A stretch of DNA of 13,447 bases from positions 1 through 13,447 of the forward strand of contig CAJTYD010000076.1 in NCBI GenBank assembly GCA_910583775.1. The letters are read 5' to 3'. Source of the DNA: an uncultured Muribaculaceae bacterium (GTDB lineage Bacteria; Bacteroidota; Bacteroidia; Bacteroidales; Muribaculaceae). The notes beneath the pieces were generated by a model, which searched no databases, was not told the DNA's origin, and saw only the letters and a list, made by a program, of their open reading frames with translations. Each line of letters starts with the position of its first letter. The first letter of the stretch is position 1. The position numbers were made by a program, and so were the translations under genes. Below are positions 1 to 7,429 of the stretch, one piece after another.

Positions 1-13
1 TTATCGTTATTTT

Positions 14-114
14 CCTTAAAAAATTTCACAAATCAAATTAGTTTAAACGACTTCACTGTATAAATGTTTCATGATGAAGTTTTTCTAAGTTTTCGTTTAA
101 ACAAGCGTTTAAGG
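14..114. repeat. Nested inverted repeats downstream of the glycosyltransferase operon
   Basis: AT-rich stretch just past the stop of the gene at 115-1050. Three inverted pairs nest in register: CCTTAAA (14-20) with TTTAAGG (108-114), GTTTAAACGA (41-50) with TCGTTTAAAC (93-102), and ACTTCA (50-55) with TGAAGT (75-80). Read on the minus strand, the structure begins right after the stop codon and ends near a T-rich run, so it may act as a transcription end or a barrier between operons. That role is inferred; the repeats are seen directly. No gene is visible in 1-114. Confidence 0.55.
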
Positions 115-1050
115 CTACTTCCAAAGTTTATAAGCCCCTCTTCCTCCGGCTGCCGTATAAAGATAGATCATTCGCAGAAACGCTTTTCTATGCTTCAAAA
201 CGGCATAGTCGCGAAGTGTCTTTTCAAGCAGAAGGGCTCCGGCCTCTCGATGCCCCTCCTTGCGGTAATGGGCGGCAAGGACAGCCTGCCGGTATGCCGT
301 CATCCCGAGCATTCTGTTTTTTTGAACGTTACACGCGAGCTTACGGACATCCTCGGCCACGGCTTCAAGACTCCGTTCCCAGACTCCGGCCCGTGAATAG
401 AAATCCGTGCCCGTTATCGACTCCCGCTGCGCGTAGACATCCACAAGCGGCGTGTCGATGCCTCTTGTCTTCGCCCCGTTGAGCAGAAGTCTCACCCCTA
501 ATTCCCAGTCGACCCATCCGGAAAGCGATTCGTCCCAGCCCCCGCACTTTTCAAGGAAATCACGACGCACGGCATAGCAGACCGTGGTGAGCAAGGCGTT
601 GAAGAAATGACGTCTTAATACATTATTATGTGAAAAACGGCTCATACGCGCAGATCCCGAGAGGGAGTGCCGGAGGCATCGCCAGTAGACGACATCCGTA
701 TCGGGAGCTGACCTGAATTCATTCATCGCCGCTTCAAGGAGTTCCGGACGCATCACGTCGTCGGAATCCATGAAAAAGATATGGCTGTCGTCTGAGACGG
801 AAACTCCTCTGTTTCTCGCCGCCGAAACCCCGCGTTTCGGCTCCATGAGCATGGAAGCATTCAGCGCAGGCTCTCTGTTGGCGGATATCCACTTTTCAAC
901 CGCGGCCACCGTGCCGTCGGCCGAGCCGTTATCTACCACATAAAGATTTATCGGACGGTAGGTCTGAGCCTTCACGCTGTCCAGACACCGTCCGATCAGA
1001 TTCTTCCGGTCGAGCACCGGCACTATCACCGAAACCGGAACCCCTTTCAT
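115..1050 (-). CDS. Family 2 (GT-A) glycosyltransferase, soluble
   Basis: A 311-aa protein with a full family-2 GT-A fold and no membrane span, so probably cytoplasmic or peripheral at the inner membrane. Residues 5-12 (PVSVIVPV) are the first beta strand. VVDNGSADGT (38-47) is the nucleotide-sugar loop. FFMDSDD (92-98) carries the DxD-type metal and UDP-sugar motif. GWDESLSGWVDWELG (171-185) resembles the acceptor-side acidic motif that supplies the catalytic base. The substrate cannot be told from sequence. The ATG overlaps the stop of the upstream gene (1047-2042) by 4 nt in an ATGA arrangement, which indicates translational coupling and fixes the start. With that partner it probably belongs to a lipopolysaccharide, capsule or other surface-glycan pathway; this is inferred from context only. 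Confidence 0.88.
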   Translation of the reverse strand: MKGVPVSVIVPVLDRKNLIGRCLDSVKAQTYRPINLYVVDNGSADGTVAAVEKWISANREPALNASMLMEPKRGVSAARNRGVSVSDDSHIFFMDSDDVMRPELLEAAMNEFRSAPDTDVVYWRCLRHSLSGSARMSRFSHNNVLRRHFFNALLTTVCYAVRRDFLEKCGGWDESLSGWVDWELGVRLLLNGAKTRGIDTPLVDVYAQRESITGTDFYSRAGVWERSLEAVAEDVRKLACNVQKNRMLGMTAYRQAVLAAHYRKEGHREAGALLLEKTLRDYAVLKHRKAFLRMIYLYTAAGGRGAYKLWK

Positions 1051-2042
1051 TTTCCGCTGCGTCTGCCGTTATAACTTTCCACAATATAATCGGGTCTTCC
1101 CTTCGTCTCGTTGAAGATCCTTCCGATATATTCCCCGATGATGCCCAAGGCAAGAAGCTGCAGGCCGCCGAGAAGGAGAATGACGCAAATCAGCGTCGGG
1201 AAGCCCTCGACATCCTCGCCCCATATCAGGGTCTTGACAAGAATGAAGATAAGATATGCGAAAGAGAGAAACGAGATGAGGAAACCGGCGATTGTCGAGA
1301 TGCGGAGCGGCGTCGTGCTGTAGCTGGTGATTCCGTCGACGGCAAGATTGACAAGGTCGCGGTAACGGAACGACGATTTCCCGGAGGTGCGCTCGTTCTG
1401 ACGGAACGGCACACCTTTCTTGCGGAAACCTATCCAGCAATAGAGCGCCTTCGTATACCGCTGGCTCTCGCGCATCGACCGCAACGCGTTGACCGCGCTC
1501 CGGTCGAGCAGACGGTAATCGCCCGCATCGGGAAGAATGTCGATCTTGGCCATACGCTGAAGACTTTTATAAAACATCTTCGTCATGAATTTCCTTACCG
1601 CCGGCTCCCGGCCCCGAGAGAGTCGCTGAGCATAGATGTCGTCATAACCCCTCTCCCACCAGAATATCATCTCGGGAATAGAGTCGACAGGATGCTGAAG
1701 GTCGGCGTCCATGATCACCACGGCATCGCCCGAAGCATAGTCGAGGCCGGCGAGCAAGGCATTCTCCTTGCCGAAATTACGCGAAAGGTTCAGACAACCG
1801 ACACGCTCATCGCCAAGCCGGAGCCTCTCCACCGCCTCTAACGTATTGTCTTCGCTGCCGTCGTTGATAAACATGAATTCCCATTCGTAAGCCCCCAGGT
1901 CGATCTCGGCATGCATCCCGGCGCCATCCTCGCGGATATCCACGCCGCGGACCGCCCCGGCGATGGCCGACAGCGACTCATAGAGCCTCGGAACGTTCGA
2001 TTCCTCGTTGTAACACGGTATGACTACAGTTATCTTCTTCAT
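1047..2042 (-). CDS. Polyprenyl-phosphate glycosyltransferase, GtrB/DPM1-like
   Basis: A 331-aa membrane-anchored family-2 glycosyltransferase. Such enzymes move a sugar from a nucleotide donor to undecaprenyl phosphate at the cytoplasmic face of the inner membrane, giving a lipid-linked donor for later periplasmic transfer. Seen: VVIPCYNEE (6-14), FINDGSEDNT (58-67), SRNFGKENALLAGLD (87-101), the metal motif MDADLQHP (111-118), and NERTSGKSSFRYRDL (216-230), typical of this branch. Two C-terminal membrane segments follow at about 250-273 and 282-303, then GEYIGRIFNETKGRPDY (303-319), a family signature. About 18-20 extra residues lie near positions 28-52, between the first helix and the second strand. 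An upstream in-frame ATG at 2138 would add 32 residues lacking family similarity and would place the likely promoter (2084-2091) inside the gene, so I start at 2042. Sugar identity is unknown. Confidence 0.9.
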   Translation of the reverse strand: MKKITVVIPCYNEESNVPRLYESLSAIAGAVRGVDIREDGAGMHAEIDLGAYEWEFMFINDGSEDNTLEAVERLRLGDERVGCLNLSRNFGKENALLAGLDYASGDAVVIMDADLQHPVDSIPEMIFWWERGYDDIYAQRLSRGREPAVRKFMTKMFYKSLQRMAKIDILPDAGDYRLLDRSAVNALRSMRESQRYTKALYCWIGFRKKGVPFRQNERTSGKSSFRYRDLVNLAVDGITSYSTTPLRISTIAGFLISFLSFAYLIFILVKTLIWGEDVEGFPTLICVILLLGGLQLLALGIIGEYIGRIFNETKGRPDYIVESYNGRRSGK

Positions 2043-2083
2043 CCTGGCTTCCCCGACACAATATGCCGGATCTCTTTGATATG

Positions 2084-2091
2084 CAAAAATA
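2084..2091 (-). promoter_or_regulatory. Candidate -7 element for the minus-strand glycosyltransferase operon
   Basis: The minus strand reads TATTTTTG, an exact fit to the Bacteroidetes -7 consensus TAnnTTTG. It lies about 42 nt before the ATG at 2042, giving a leader of roughly 36 nt. No convincing -33 element was found. The position supports the shorter start of the downstream gene. Confidence 0.5.
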
Positions 2092-2114
2092 GCTATTAAT
2101 TCCGATATTTTAAG

Positions 2115-2122
2115 TAAATTTG
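2115..2122 (+). promoter_or_regulatory. Candidate -7 element for the plus-strand operon
   Basis: TAAATTTG matches the Bacteroidetes -7 consensus TAnnTTTG exactly. Transcription would start near 2128 and leave about 75 nt of leader before the ATG at 2203. It sits only about 24 bp from the opposing candidate box at 2084-2091, so the divergent promoters would compete for, or share, one control region. No clear -33 element is visible. Confidence 0.45.
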
Positions 2123-2202
2123 CGCAATTAATCACCACTCTCCGATCTCCTCACGCACCCTACGTTTTTCAAAACCCGTTTTAAATTCAAACACACTCTT
2201 AA

Positions 2203-3984
2203 ATGAATTCATTCCTGAATAAATGCAGAGACCTCCTGCCGACGATGCCGGCGAGCGCCTATTTCTTTCTGCTCACATGGTTTCTGCTCGCCTTTCAGAT
2301 CTCATCATTCTATCTGCTTGCGGATTTCGGCAGTTTCTCCACATTCACCGATATTGTTTTCGCCGCCGTCGACGCCCTGTTGATTCTCTCCCCCTATTTC
2401 CTGATTCCGAGGAAATGGCGCTGGAGCGTGATCATCCCCATGACGGTGATGCCCGTGTTTCTATACGTCAACCTGCTTTACGTCCGCAACGTCGGCGACG
2501 TGATGGGCTTCTCGACGATGTTCGGCTTCACCAACGCAACCGGCGTGGTGGCTACGGCGGCTTTTGCCTCGGTGAAGGCGATCGACCTCTGCATCTTCAT
2601 TCCATATCTCGTTTTCATCGGCTTCTTTATCCGGCTTTGCCCTAAGATCGGCAGAAAAAGATATTCGCGCCGTTTCAGGCTAATCTGGGTTGTTTTCGTG
2701 CTTGCGGCATTCCTCTTCCAGCAGCTGATCATGCAGACCGCCCTCTGGAGCCACGCCGACAGGAAGATGGAATATTCGCTGAGCAGCCAGCCGGAAGCCG
2801 TCAACGATATTTTCCCGAATTACTCGCGCAAGAACACGATGCGTTATTACGGCATCCCTCTCTTCATGGCTATCGAGACCTACGGAATGATGAACCCCGA
2901 CCGCGAGCTCTCCGAAGGGGAGCTCAAGGATATCGAGAGCTATCTGGCCGCGCAGACTCCGGGAGAACTTATCGTTGACTCCCTTCCCGACAACCGCGGC
3001 AGGAACCTTATCCTGATCATTGTCGAGTCGCTGAACTCCCAGGTATTCACCAACAGCGTGAACGGAAATCCGATGGCGCCGTATCTCGATTCGCTCACGC
3101 GCATGCCCGGAGTGATCTTCGCGCCGAGAATTTTCCCTCAGGTCGGCACAGGGCGCTCGAGCGACGGCAGACTCCTCTATCAGACCGGACTGCTCCCTAC
3201 TCTCAAGAATCCGATGGCCATGAAATGGCCCGAAGCCGATTATCCCTCTCTCAGAAGGGCTTTCGGCGGCGAGGCTTACGAGTTCGATTCGGGAAGTCCG
3301 ACGCAGTGGAACAAGGGTATCGTCTCTAAAAGCTACGGCTACGACCGTATCTACGCAGGCCTCTGCGATGACATAAAGCCCGGCGAGAGCCGCGACTCGA
3401 TCCTCTTCGCAAAGTCGCTTCCCATAATCCGCAAGATGAAGCAGCCCTTCCTCGCCTCACTCTGCACTATGGACATGCATGACCCCTACGAGGACTACGA
3501 CGGCGTGAAGACCGACATGCAGCGCGACAACTCCTATTCGCGCCAGGAGAAGGTATACGGCGAGAAGGTAAGGCAGTTCGACCGGTCGCTCCGCAGCTTT
3601 ATCGACGGCCTCAAGAAAGCCGGGCTCTACGACAATTCGATCATAATGATAGCCGGAGACCACGACGCCCTCGAATCCGCGCTGAAAGGCTCCCGCTTCA
3701 ATTCGAAATACATTCCGCTGATCATCCTCAATTCGGGAGTGGAACTGCGCACCGGGACGCCGCTCGGACAGGTCGACGTCTATCCGACATTGCTCGACGT
3801 CACCGGCCACATGGACTATTTCTGGAAAGGCTTCGGCAAGAGTCTGCTCCGCAATCCGGCCGTGCTCCATACACCGGCCGACACCGCGATGCCCGACCGT
3901 TTCGTCTATCCCTCCCGCGAGGACTGGCGTCTCTCCGAAATGATGATCTCCGGCAGATATTTCGCCCCCAAGGAGAAGAAATAA
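2203..3984 (+). CDS. LtaS-like membrane sulfatase-fold phospho-alcohol transferase
   Basis: A 593-aa protein with five N-terminal membrane helices (about 18-40, 47-68, 74-95, 127-146, 159-176) and a periplasmic sulfatase-superfamily domain from about 265, the layout of lipoteichoic acid synthase and phosphoethanolamine transferases. Visible metal-site pieces are ILIIVES (E275), MDMHDPY (H426) and AGDHD (D486, H487). The nucleophile loop reads VGTGRSSDG; aligned to the LtaS GKTSD motif, the nucleophile falls on Ser319 rather than Thr. Family members transfer phosphoglycerol or phosphoethanolamine from a phospholipid to a glycan or lipid. Which head group and acceptor apply here is unknown; Bacteroidota do not make Gram-positive lipoteichoic acid, so surface-glycan or lipid decoration is more likely. 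It is first in a plus-strand operon, 7 nt before the next gene. Length is slightly below the usual 600-650 aa. Confidence 0.85.
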   Translation: MNSFLNKCRDLLPTMPASAYFFLLTWFLLAFQISSFYLLADFGSFSTFTDIVFAAVDALLILSPYFLIPRKWRWSVIIPMTVMPVFLYVNLLYVRNVGDVMGFSTMFGFTNATGVVATAAFASVKAIDLCIFIPYLVFIGFFIRLCPKIGRKRYSRRFRLIWVVFVLAAFLFQQLIMQTALWSHADRKMEYSLSSQPEAVNDIFPNYSRKNTMRYYGIPLFMAIETYGMMNPDRELSEGELKDIESYLAAQTPGELIVDSLPDNRGRNLILIIVESLNSQVFTNSVNGNPMAPYLDSLTRMPGVIFAPRIFPQVGTGRSSDGRLLYQTGLLPTLKNPMAMKWPEADYPSLRRAFGGEAYEFDSGSPTQWNKGIVSKSYGYDRIYAGLCDDIKPGESRDSILFAKSLPIIRKMKQPFLASLCTMDMHDPYEDYDGVKTDMQRDNSYSRQEKVYGEKVRQFDRSLRSFIDGLKKAGLYDNSIIMIAGDHDALESALKGSRFNSKYIPLIILNSGVELRTGTPLGQVDVYPTLLDVTGHMDYFWKGFGKSLLRNPAVLHTPADTAMPDRFVYPSREDWRLSEMMISGRYFAPKEKK

Positions 3985-3991
3985 AAGCGAC

Positions 3992-6472
3992 ATGAATCTC
4001 TCCTCCGATAAGCCCCTCGCGATCTCCGTGCTCGTCAACACCTACAACCAGGAGTCGACGATAGCACGCTGTCTGGATTCCGTTCTGAGCCAGCGTTTCC
4101 CCCCGGGCTTCGAGATCATCCTTACCGACGACGCGAGCAGAGACGGGACGGAGAGGATCTGTCGCGAATATGCCGCCCGATACCCCGACATCATCCGCTA
4201 TCACCGCAACGAGCGCAACTCAGGAATCCGCGACAGCTATTTCGACGCGCTTATGCGCTGCCGCGGCCGGTATATCGCCGACTGTGCCGGCGATGACTTC
4301 TGGGTCGATGATCTCAAGCTTCAGAAAGAATTCGACATCCTGGAATCAGACCCCGGGATCATGCTCGTGCATACGGCCTGGCGTTCGATCGACCGCGACA
4401 CGGGAAAGGTGTCCGTTCCTGCGGCCGCCGTTCAGCCCGAACGGTTCGCCAGGCCCGTGGAAGAGGGAAGGAAACTGCTCGTGCCGCTGCTCAACCGCGA
4501 CAAACCGATGATCGTGCATCTCTGCACCGCCCTGTACCGACGTGACGCCATCATCGAGGAATACGAAAAAGACACTCCGCTTTTCCGCGACAAAGAGATT
4601 CCATGCGAGGACCTGCAGCTCGTATGCGTGCTCGCCGCCCGGGGCAAGATAGCATATATCCCCGACGTCACTCTCCATTATCAGACCGGCGGAGTTTCCG
4701 ACGCCTCGGCAAACTCTTTCAGGAAGAATTTCGAATTCTATTTCCGGGCGCTCAGGCTCAACCGCCGCCTGCAGAAGAAGTTCGGCATTGCCGACAGTGA
4801 AGTCAGTGGCTATCACGACGACATCATTCCATTCATCGCCTCCCAGTCGTTCCACTCCGGCGAATGCCGGGGCTTCGGGGAATTTCTGAAGTATGTCCGC
4901 GACATCCCTTTCCGCAAGACCCTCAGATACCGTTTCTACACCCTCTCGCGATACCTCCCCCTTATAATGGCGGGAATCCTCGGCTTCCTTTTCGCGTTGC
5001 TGCCCGTGCAGGCGGGCGACGCCCTCAGGTATGCCTTCATATTTCCCGATGATTTTTACGCTGATTACATAGGTCGCATCGGCTCGCTCGCCGATATCGG
5101 GCTGTCGCAGGCGAACCACTGGCACACTGTCAACGGGCGCGTCCTGACGCATTTCATCATCCAGATTTTCTGCGGGCTGCTTCCGCGCTGGCTTTTCGCC
5201 ATCCTCAACGGCTGCGCTTGGATGGTCCTTTTCCGTATTGTCTGCCGTCTTGCAGACATCCGCATCCTCTCTTTCAAATGGGCGTCCGTAGTCCTGCTGC
5301 TCTTCTCGGTCGCGCTCTTTCCCCTCACAACCGACATACCTGTACAGGTGAACTACGTCTGGACAGCCGCCGCGGTCTTCGGATGGATAATGGCCTTCCT
5401 CAGCAGGCGCCATTCCCACTCAGTGGCGCGGAAACTGCTTTTCCTGCTCTGGGGATTTATAGCCGGAGCATGCCACGAAGGGTTCTCCATACCTGTCTGC
5501 ATCGCTTTAGCGGCCTACATATTTGCCCAAAAAGGGAGATTCGGCTCTTTCAGACTGGCGGGGATTGTCGGATTCCTCGCAGGGGCGGCGCTCCTGATAA
5601 CGGCTCCGGGAAACGCCCTGCGGATAAGTCTCGATTCCCGGATCAGTTTCTCCCTGCTCAACGGAATCGAACAGTCGCTCCCGGCTCTCGTGTTGCCGGT
5701 AATACTCATCATTTCATATCTTCCTAAAAAAAGAGAAAAGAGAGTTCGACCCGGATTCACGGAGACCTTCCTGCTGATCTTAGCTATGGCATCCACTCTT
5801 CTTTCGCTCGCGCTCCGGTTCAAGTATGGCGTAAGAAGTCTCTTCCCCGCCACCCTCGTCTTCACAATCCTATGCTGCCGGAACCAGTGGAGACTGAGCG
5901 GAGCCTGGCCGCTGAAGGGCATTGCCGTCTGCTGGCTTGCGGTCGTCGCCATGGCTGCTGTAAAGATTTACGGAATCGCCGAAAGCAACTCCACCTACCG
6001 CGGAATAGAGAGGCAATATCTGCATTCTATCCCGGATACGGAGCCGGGCACGGTATTTATCCCCGATTCCGAATACATCCAACCCTTTTACTCTGAAAAG
6101 GATAAAGTCCTGGCGCTGGAACAGACCGTGCGCTCCGAAAGACCTTCGATGCCGCCGCTTCGAGTCTTCCCCGAAAGCTTCAGAAGGATGAAGCTCGAGC
6201 TCGATTCCAACTATGCCGTCGAAATCCTGCCTCAGGCCTGGATTCTGGCGAAATCAAAAGCCGACCCTGCTCATTTCTCCATCGAAAAGACACTTTTGCC
6301 GGGGATTCTCAACCGGAAGATGCCTCCGAGGATTGTGGATTTTACCAATTTCTCCGACATCGCCGTCGACACCGCCGGAACACATTATATCGCTGTATAT
6401 TACAACTCAAGGCCGTATATCGACAGCCGCATCAAAATAACTCTGAATAACGGAGACCATGAAAACCGATAA
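3992..6472 (+). CDS. Fusion of a family 2 glycosyltransferase with a DUF6056/GT-C-like membrane domain
   Basis: An 826-aa two-part protein. Residues 10-240 form a GT-A domain: ISVLVNTYNQ (11-20), LTDDASRDGT (44-53), the metal motif AGDDFW (99-104), and CEDLQL (205-210) as the likely catalytic-base region. From about 322 a multi-span region begins, with hydrophobic segments near 325-341, 386-415, 431-448, 455-471, 482-512, 522-540, 563-577, 592-609, 615-628 and 643-658. It holds FPDD (351-354) in the first loop, HWHTVNGR (376-383), QVNYVW (452-457), CHEGF (494-498) and APGN (538-541), resembling my recollection of DUF6056 proteins and the first-loop acidic motif of lipid-sugar-dependent GT-C enzymes. 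A soluble tail of about 165 residues follows. The working model is one cytoplasmic and one periplasmic transferase on one chain. The GT2 call is firm; the DUF6056/GT-C assignment is from memory and moderate. Confidence 0.82.
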   Translation: MNLSSDKPLAISVLVNTYNQESTIARCLDSVLSQRFPPGFEIILTDDASRDGTERICREYAARYPDIIRYHRNERNSGIRDSYFDALMRCRGRYIADCAGDDFWVDDLKLQKEFDILESDPGIMLVHTAWRSIDRDTGKVSVPAAAVQPERFARPVEEGRKLLVPLLNRDKPMIVHLCTALYRRDAIIEEYEKDTPLFRDKEIPCEDLQLVCVLAARGKIAYIPDVTLHYQTGGVSDASANSFRKNFEFYFRALRLNRRLQKKFGIADSEVSGYHDDIIPFIASQSFHSGECRGFGEFLKYVRDIPFRKTLRYRFYTLSRYLPLIMAGILGFLFALLPVQAGDALRYAFIFPDDFYADYIGRIGSLADIGLSQANHWHTVNGRVLTHFIIQIFCGLLPRWLFAILNGCAWMVLFRIVCRLADIRILSFKWASVVLLLFSVALFPLTTDIPVQVNYVWTAAAVFGWIMAFLSRRHSHSVARKLLFLLWGFIAGACHEGFSIPVCIALAAYIFAQKGRFGSFRLAGIVGFLAGAALLITAPGNALRISLDSRISFSLLNGIEQSLPALVLPVILIISYLPKKREKRVRPGFTETFLLILAMASTLLSLALRFKYGVRSLFPATLVFTILCCRNQWRLSGAWPLKGIAVCWLAVVAMAAVKIYGIAESNSTYRGIERQYLHSIPDTEPGTVFIPDSEYIQPFYSEKDKVLALEQTVRSERPSMPPLRVFPESFRRMKLELDSNYAVEILPQAWILAKSKADPAHFSIEKTLLPGILNRKMPPRIVDFTNFSDIAVDTAGTHYIAVYYNSRPYIDSRIKITLNNGDHENR

Positions 6473-7292
6473 TCCGACGCTCGACATATTGATCTGCACC
6501 ATCGGCAAAGAGGGAATCGAAAGAATTGCCGCCCGGCCTCATCCCTGCATGACCGGAGTGAGATACATCGTCAGCTGGGAGCAGCCCGACGGAGAGTATG
6601 CTTTGCCCGAAAGCCTGAATAGAGATGATTTCATGATCTCCGTCATCAGAAACTCCGGGTTATCAAACAACCGCAACAACGCCTTGGCAGTGTCGTCGGC
6701 ACCTTTCCTTCTCATCAGCGACGACGATGTGGAATATACCCGGGAGTATCTCCGTAACGTCCTTGAGTCAATTGAAAATAATCCAGGTTACGACATCATC
6801 GCATTCCGCTACGATTCAAGAGAGAGTCCGAAACGGTTCCCGGATCATTCCTTTGATCTCAGACGGATGCCCAAGGGCTATTATGTCACCTCGTTCGAGA
6901 TAGCCCTGCGCCGTGAGAGCGTGGTTAGAAGCGGAATCCTCTTCGACACGGCTTTCGGTCTCGGAGCGGAGTATCCCGCCGGAGAGGAGACTTTGTTCAT
7001 ACATAAACTGCTTAAGGCAGGGATGAAAGGGATATATATGCCGTTGCCCTGCTGTCGCCACGACGGGCTGACCACAGGCGCCCGCCCCGCGACCCGGGAA
7101 TTCATCCGCGCCAAAGGCGCCCTGTTCACCGAGCTCTTCCCCTTGTCGTGGCCTCTGCGCCTCATTACCCATACCCTCCGCAACATGCGTGAAGCCGACG
7201 GCCTCAAGACCCCTGCCTATCTCCGCTCGTGGCTCTCCGGCGCTCTCTCGCGCCTACGCATCAGAAGGTTCAAGTTTCGCAAGTTCCAATGA
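6459..7292 (+). CDS. Small family 2 glycosyltransferase
   Basis: A 277-aa GT-A type enzyme without membrane spans. LDILICTIGKEGI (8-20) is the first strand and loop. SVIRNSGLSNNRNNAL (61-76) is the family's conserved helix start. LLISDDDVEY (84-93) holds the metal-binding acidic cluster. AGEETLF (174-180) is the likely catalytic-base region, and CRHDG (199-203) could complete the metal site. The tail is strongly basic (RLRIRRFKFRKF), as in transferases that sit on the inner membrane. The ATG overlaps the end of the preceding gene by 14 nt, which indicates co-translation. A 7-bp hairpin (7280-7297) straddles its stop codon. Donor and acceptor are unknown; from its position it should extend or branch the glycan handled by the two genes before it. 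Confidence 0.85.
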   Translation: MKTDNPTLDILICTIGKEGIERIAARPHPCMTGVRYIVSWEQPDGEYALPESLNRDDFMISVIRNSGLSNNRNNALAVSSAPFLLISDDDVEYTREYLRNVLESIENNPGYDIIAFRYDSRESPKRFPDHSFDLRRMPKGYYVTSFEIALRRESVVRSGILFDTAFGLGAEYPAGEETLFIHKLLKAGMKGIYMPLPCCRHDGLTTGARPATREFIRAKGALFTELFPLSWPLRLITHTLRNMREADGLKTPAYLRSWLSGALSRLRIRRFKFRKFQ

Positions 7293-7429
7293 ACTTGAAA
7301 ACTTGAAGTTTAAGGTTTAAAGTTTAGGTTTAGAGGTTACCGCCTCACTGTGATAACAGGACAGATGGTATTATCTAAACCTTAAACCCTAACTGTAAAC
7401 CAATTTAAATTTACTTGCGAAATTTAAAT
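7280..7429. repeat. AT-rich intergenic region with inverted repeats between convergent genes
   Basis: The spacer between the convergent genes ending at 7292 and 7429 is built from repeated GTTTAA/TTTAGG-like words and holds three inverted repeats. CAAGTTC (7280-7286) pairs with GAACTTG (7291-7297). GTTTAAGGTTTA (7308-7319) pairs with TAAACCTTAAAC (7376-7387). ATTTAAATTT (7403-7412) pairs with AAATTTAAAT (7420-7429), abutting the stop of the barrel gene. None is followed by a clean T-run, so a bidirectional termination role is plausible but not proven. No gene is seen. Confidence 0.6.

Noticed and set aside
2043..2138. 32-residue N-terminal extension of the GtrB-like gene from an ATG at 2138
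   Set aside because: The extension lacks family similarity, family members begin at the MKKITVVIP-like strand, and a -7 box lies inside the extension.
3457..4041. 194-codon minus-strand frame opposite the LtaS-like gene
   Set aside because: Antisense shadow over the catalytic domain; no signal, motif or initiation context.
4346..5419. 357-codon open frame on the minus strand opposite the GT2 fusion gene
   Set aside because: It is fully antisense to a well-supported gene with clear glycosyltransferase motifs; its product is rich in charged residues with no recognisable domain, as expected for a shadow frame in GC-rich coding DNA.
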